This document shows positions 57,952-64,000 of a stretch of 64,000 nt of DNA, piece after piece. Where the stretch lies: positions 776,001 to 840,000 of the forward strand of contig LR746271.1 in the NCBI GenBank assembly GCA_902729315.2. Reading direction: 5' to 3'. The position numbers and the translations under genes are program-made. Numbering within the stretch: the stretch's first letter is position 1; each line of letters starts with the position of its first letter. The notes below the pieces were generated by a model, which saw only the letters and a program-made list of their open reading frames with translations, searched no databases and was not told where the DNA came from. The DNA is from Spirodela intermedia. Taxonomy: Eukaryota; Streptophyta; Magnoliopsida; Alismatales; Araceae.

Positions 57952-60900
57952 ATGCATGGCGGCCAGATGTTGGTGGAAGACTCCGCTCGGATGTCCTCAA
58001 TTCTTACCGCATCGAAGACCGTAAATGCCTCTCCATGTTCATGCTTTTTGTGTGGTTTGACCGATCCTTTGATATGTGTCCTCTTGTAGTTCTTTCGATG
58101 GAGTAACTTTGACTGCAGAATTGGATGTTCCTTTGAGTTAAAGAAGTTTAGATTCTGTTCCGGTCTCTTTCGCCGTTCTCTTCTTCGCTCACGTTAGTTG
58201 GCATTCCGTGATTCCCTGACTTCTCTTAAACCCTTTCGCTTACAGTCTGGCGTTTATCTATGATGTTCCATTTTCTTATTTTGTGTTTGCTTTCACCTAA
58301 AAGTTTGGGTTAATCTCTCCTTTTTCGTTCATGTGCGCTTTTTCTCTGGTACTCGTTATTTTTAACTTCTTTATTTTCTCTTAGAATTTATGTCCTTTGA
58401 ACCTTTCCCGTCAATTCCGTTTCTTCATTTTTTTTCTTCTTTTACGTCCGGGGCTTATATTTTAATTTTTCCCTTTTCTATGTCTGGTTTACATCTTTGT
58501 TTCATCCTGGTATACTTTTACTTACAGTTTCTAAAATTAGCATCTTTATATTGATCATAGCTCGTGCATGCGAATAATTCCCATTTTTCTTCGATATGAC
58601 TTATTACAGATCCCGGTCCGTAGTTAATATTTCCATTATGATGTAAAAGGTTTAATGAATCAATTAAATCAGCGATCATGAGTTTTTTTGGTTTCGGTTA
58701 AGTTTTCATAATTTTTCATAAAGCAACAGTTCATGAATTATTACGTGTTTCCTTGCATGGTCTAATCACCTGGCTGCAATAAAAGTTCTAGTGCTAATGT
58801 GAGAACTGATGGAAAGGTCATTGACCAAGTGCTTGGCAGCAAGTTTTGGTTGAACAAGTATTAATCTAATGCTTCATAATGCAGGGTTCCTTCCCATCGA
58901 TGACCAAAATTGTTGGAACACTTGGTCCAAAGACGCGTACCATTGAAGTTATTGAGGCATGCTTAATAGGAGGAATGTCAGGTAAGTTCTGTTTCTTGAA
59001 GTCGTTTTCAATTTTCAAGTGCTTGCGCCCTCATGAAACGGATACGCCTATTTTACCCTTTTCAGTGGCACGATTTGATTTTTCTTGGTTGGATGTTGAG
59101 TACCATCAAGAGACTGTTGATAATCTGAGGAAAGCTACGAAGAATGTGAAAAAGCTGTGTGCAGTAAGTCATGAAAAACCTCATTTTGTCCCTTTTCTTA
59201 ATATTGCTATAAATTATATTTTTTTTGAATGTCATATTTTATTTGGCGGTGGATAGCTCTGCGACATGATTGATGGGAGATTTTTGAACAATGTGGCCAC
59301 AAAATAATTAAAATTATTTTTGTATGAGTCTTCTTCTATCATACTGATTTCCGCAGATAGAGGAGAATTCTGGTTTCTACGGTTTTCATCTCTCTAGGCT
59401 CATAATAACATCCCCTAAAAATCATTTAAAGATCTTCAATCGCTCCAATTATGTGATTATCCTAATGCCACAGAACCGTAGTTCATTTGGGCCGAAAGAT
59501 GTGAAAAGAATTTTCCGTTAATATAATGCACAATTTCTAATGGTACGCTTTCAAGTTACTAAGTTGATTTTGACATATACGTTTCCGTGGCAATAACGTA
59601 GGAAGAATAGGGCTCTAGGTTTGCATGGAAATTCTACTGTGTCAGGTACAGATTACAAGTTTTGCCCATCCCCTCAACTGGCAAATTCTTCTCATCCCCT
59701 CAAACATTGGCCACTATGAAATGGCTTCTATTGTCGATTTATCTTCTATCCTCAAGACAACTCAGTATGTTCTGATTTAATCGATGAATAATTGTTTTTA
59801 CGGATTTTCATTTCAAACGGTATGGGACAACGCAATAATCATTACTGATTCGAAGTGTTTTTCGTCAAGATATTTTTCCCTCTTTTTGGTGATTTTAAAT
59901 AAAAAAGTTTGAGCAAAAAAAAAGAACTAAATCTTGAGGTCTATTTATTTATATCAACGATATTCCTGGATTTCCTTCCCTAAAATATGGAAGATGCTGC
60001 TGAATTAAGCAATGATTATTAAGAAAATTCAAGTTGGGTCGTACCATTTTGTTTACTTTTCTGTCTCACAGCAGGCACGTGCATGTGTAATTTCTTCCTC
60101 GTAATGTTGAAAGTTAAGACCATATGGTTGCCACGTTGTACGGGAATGATTATAATTTCTGACAGTGTTCTGAGACGGAACTGGAGCTTATGTAGATTAC
60201 TTGTTACAGGATATTCCTGTTAACAAAAATCACATGCATAACGTAGAATAAATTATCCATGTTTATTTATTTTGTCATATCTTGCTTATAGATGATGATA
60301 TACTCGAGTATTTATACATTCTTCTGCCAGTGAAATGTTCGATACCATATAAGTCCACAAAACGTTAATCCCCAGAGCAGAGATGAGCGGGAACATGTAA
60401 CGAAATGAACCTGGAAATGGACACAATAGGTTGTATAGGGGAAGGTTAGAGAATGAAGCTTTACTTGACGGAAATAACCGACAGAAAACAGTTAAAATGG
60501 TATTCGCAGAAATAATATTTTTCACTACGCCAGATCACTCTTTGATAGACGTTGGTCTCTAATTTTTCAGTTTGAGGTATGATTTTGTAGCCTATTATCT
60601 CTACCCGTACCCCGATAAGAAATTGGTATTTGGGAATCTGTCTATCCAACGCACATCAACAGTTTTTATAAATCTGACGAAGTAAAATTTGCAAGGTTTT
60701 TCTTGAAGGAAAATTTTTTCGAGTAAAAATTTAAATATGGTGCTCGATAAAGCTTTGTAAAAACTCAGATGAGAGGTAGTAAATTCGAGGGAGTCAGAGA
60801 ACTGTAACTCAGCGTCACCACCTAACCTCCGGCCCAGTTTACCATGAAATTTGTGCAATTAATGGAAAGGAAAAGGGTGGAGAGGCAGGCCCTTGTAATC

Positions 60901-63900
60901 CAAGATTTGGGATACTGCGTCAAGAGATATCTGGAATTTAACTATTTACCAGAAATATCCCACACAAAGTATAATGTTATAATTGAACTCTTTATTGCTT
61001 TTGCAGTTTATTAATTATGGTTGCAGAACTTGCACCATCCCACGTCGTTGAGGAGACTCTCTTTACCTGAAAATGGAAAAGGAAAAACATTATTTTTTCT
61101 GCTGTCTGTTTCGACTTTTTCTTTTTCTATTTCACCCGTACATTTAAGAGGGCTGTGGATTAAGAAAAGGCTAGTGGTTTGTGGTTATCCCTACTTAGCA
61201 AATTCATTTGCAGGTAAAAGTTTTATTGTATCTCAATTAAATCCTTTTTTTTTTCTAAGTTTACTTTCTCGCTGGACCTCCCAAATGTTTAATTCTTATG
61301 ACACATTTTATTCATTATTGTTTTAGGTTATGATGGATACTATGGGTCCCGAGCTTCAAGTATACAATAAAAGTGGAAACCCGATAGAATTGAAAGCTGA
61401 TGATTACGTTACTATTACTCCAGATACATCTAAAGTTCCATCCCAAGGGATTTTACCTGTTAATTACGCCGAACTTGCAAACGTAAGTTCAAGGTTACTT
61501 TCTAGTGATTTTTAGGTCTTTCATAATTGTGCCCTCTGAGAGTCTTTGATCATTGCGTTTGATGATCTGAAACCGTTTTACCAGATCAAGTTTTTGTTTA
61601 ATTTTAACACCATAACTAATGTTCCAATGCCTTAAAGGCATGAATTATGTGAAATTTGTAACATTTAGAACATAATGTGTAATTTATATTTTCCTCCTGC
61701 AAGTATATAAACAAAAGGAAAAAATTACGCTTGATTATTTTCTCTCCTCCCATACACAGCTATTCTGTGCTATTTCTTTATTCTGTATTTTTTTATTTTT
61801 TCGTTCTGGGTTTTATTTTGTTTAATACTGGAGTTAATTGGAATTCATTAAAGCCAGAGCTACAGTAGACTCAGACGTCTTGTTCAGCGATGATTTGAAC
61901 GCCCGAATGCCACAAATATTTCAACGTGTTTGCTTTCTGGGGATTGAAACTCTCCCGAAATTGTCTGTGTATGGCCGTAAAAGATCAGTGTAGACTCTTC
62001 TCAGCCATGCTTTACATCGTGGCATTCTGGAAAAAAAATTATTCTCTTCTCCAATGCTTTCAAAGAACTCAAATGAACTCGTGACTGATTCCTTTGGTTT
62101 TTACTTTGAGTTATTTTCATGTTTATATCCACCATAATTAATGTCTAGACAGGGAGAATATGAGTATACATACAACGGTAGTTTCTGTAAGATTCAGATG
62201 TGCGAACGGTTTTCATATTTACTCAATTTTATTTCGGTTGGATCGTTGACTTTACACAGTATCACCATCAGTATGCTTCGACATGTTTTCTTCCTCTCAC
62301 CTTGACTTGTGACGAGTTGATCTCATGGAGAAACTGGATTTTCTCTCCAAAATCATGGCTCATGGAGAAGTAAATGATAATTGCATCGCCATATCTATGT
62401 CGAGTTATTAAATTTTTCCATATTATTAGCATATGCAATCTCGAGTAATTATTTAGCTCCCTCTTCTCGGCATGATGACATTTTATGCACGAGAAGAAGA
62501 ACCACCTTATGAGCCGTCAGACCTTTTTATTTCAATCACCAATGATAACTTGTTGTTCTTGTAGACGGTTAAAAAGGGTGATACCATTTTCCTCGGACAG
62601 TATCTCTTCACAGGAAGTGAGACAACTTCGGTCTGGCTTGAGGTGAAGATATTATTATTATTATTATTATTATTATTTTCTTCAATGGATGAAAAATGTG
62701 GTTAATTTATGATGATTTTTTTATAAACTCATTTACGTAATCAGGTAACTGAAACCCGTGGCCAAGATGTCATCTGCCTAGTGAAAAATAGTGCAACACT
62801 TGCGGGCTTTATTTTTACCATGCATGCAGCTCAAGTCCGCATCAATCTCCCAACATTGACTGACATGGATAAACAGGTAATCTATATTCCTTCGGAATCA
62901 AGGACCCTTGTCTGTTCATTCAATCTGGTCGCATGAATAATGCAACATAAGTGAGACGATACAGGTCAAATTATGGTTCCGTGTTTATTTCTTTCTGGAT
63001 GTATCTAGTAGATTCTTTGCATTATTAGCTAATGCGGGAATAGCTTTGTCGCTGTAATCTTGGATCTCATCTGAGGAATATCCCTTCTATGCTTCTTTTG
63101 CAGATCTCCTGTTTTCAGTTTCACCATGAAGAACGATACTTTTCTTTATACCTGCTTAGAGATGAACGTAAACCTTCAATAATTGATCAACTTAATAGAT
63201 TATTTTTCCTTTTTAAGATATTTAACTAAAAATATATTTTCTTATCCATCAATGCAAGATAATTATATAAAGTTTTCTTTAATTATGCGTGCTTTCTCTG
63301 TACTCGACCATAGCGAAGGGATATTTTTTCAGAATATATGATGCTTTGATGAACTCCGGTTTCTTGCATATCATAACAAGTTCACATTTCGTTTATGTGT
63401 AACCAATTAGGCTATCTCTTCTTGGGGTTGTCGCAACAACATCGACATCATTTCACTCTCTTACACACGCCAGGCTGAGGATGTACGGGAGGTGAGTTCA
63501 TATTTTCAGTAATGATCGATTCATCGGATCTAAAAGGGATGAGAAAAATGAAAATATGAAAGATTTCCTTGTTTTTCTATCGTCTTTCATGGAATGTACT
63601 GCGTGAACGACCTCTGCAAAAATAATTACTCCGGTATATCTCTTATATGCGGACAAAAAAAAAATTAACAGTGAGAGATTATAACATAATCTCTGAGTAG
63701 GTACGACGATTTCCACTTCCATTTTATTCATTATTTCTTGCAACTATTCCCGAGGGTGGACATGAAGAATAAGCGATGATAGGTTGACCGAACTAATTCT
63801 GTTGGTCAGCAAGAAAAAAAAAAAACCTTCTCAGGGAAACACTCCGATTATATATTTCTTAATAGAAACACCTGCTTTACACATTCAGATTGTGGGGAAA

Positions 63901-64000
63901 AAAAAAAACCTGTCAAGCAGAGAGAACCCTTTTTTTTTTTTTTTTACTGTGATGATATCTTTGTAGTTGAGATATATAGAAATAAATAGCATTATGGTAG
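57952..64000 (+). CDS. Pyruvate kinase, cytosolic type, 5' part (exons 1-7)
   Basis: Seven exons in phase are visible: 57952-58020, 58885-58981, 59066-59163, 61327-61482, 62565-62642, 62745-62876 and 63411-63491. The gene runs on past the window. The visible 237 codons begin [20 protein letters not shown], typical of plant cytosolic pyruvate kinases, then [74 protein letters not shown] and [17 protein letters not shown]-like sequence ([15 protein letters not shown]). No transit peptide is present. The enzyme makes pyruvate and ATP from PEP and ADP. RFDFSW replaces the usual RxNFSH of most pyruvate kinases, as I recall for one plant clade. Introns are long (up to 2.2 kb) and AT-rich. Confidence 0.92.
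62650..62677. repeat. (ATT)n microsatellite in pyruvate kinase intron 5
   Basis: Nine TTA units lie only a few bases after the donor site of exon 5, in the 102-bp intron before exon 6. Confidence 0.9.

Noticed and set aside
1-64000. CRISPR arrays, bacterial operons, riboswitches, prophage
   Set aside because: The window is plant nuclear DNA; the repeats are microsatellites, tandem repeats and transposon remains without spacer structure.

Overview
The window is nuclear DNA from a flowering plant. It holds spliced genes with GT/AG introns, genes for plastid proteins (NdhO, an m-type thioredoxin, a phosphorylmutase-like enzyme), a PPR gene, a GDP-L-galactose phosphorylase gene and a decayed Ty1/copia retrotransposon. 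Several genes have very GC-rich exons set in AT-rich intergenic DNA. That suggests a monocot or a basal angiosperm, but this is inference, and no species is named. Gene models were built by hand from splice sites, reading phase and remembered family sequences, so protein ends and exon junctions are predictions.

Layout. 0-14 kb: two copies of a chloroplast PEP-mutase/isocitrate-lyase family gene point at each other (exons 3-6 of copy A at 369-1309 on +; complete copy B at 12225-14008 on -). About 10.9 kb of AT-rich, repeat-bearing DNA with one GC-rich island lies between them. 16.9-27.3 kb (-): a 14-exon SDN5-like DEDDh exonuclease gene with a SINE-like insert in an intron. 27.3-35.3 kb: gene-free DNA with satellite-like repeats and one degenerate copia element with two LTRs. 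35.6-38.9 kb (+): ndhO. 39.7-44.4 kb (-): a MAPKKK3/YODA-type kinase. 45.3-46.0 kb (+): thioredoxin m, divergent from the kinase. 47.3-49.7 kb (+): a small three-exon gene of unknown function. 50.0-51.7 kb (-): GDP-L-galactose phosphorylase (VTC2/GGP), with a long non-AUG upstream ORF in its leader. 54.2-54.5 kb (-): a leftover C-terminal piece of an alcohol dehydrogenase gene. 55.7-57.1 kb (+): an intronless PPR gene. 57.95 kb to the window end (+): the first seven exons of a cytosolic-type pyruvate kinase.

The genes do not form one pathway and there are no operons. Three encode plastid-targeted proteins (phosphorylmutase, NdhO, thioredoxin m). GGP makes the committed step of ascorbate synthesis and pyruvate kinase ends glycolysis. 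The kinase and the exonuclease are signalling and RNA-turnover proteins. No wholly new system was found. The most notable signals are the tail-to-tail inverted gene pair, the ACG-initiated upstream ORF candidate of GGP, an orphan snRNA-type promoter near 6.15 kb, and the small uncharacterised gene at 47.3 kb.
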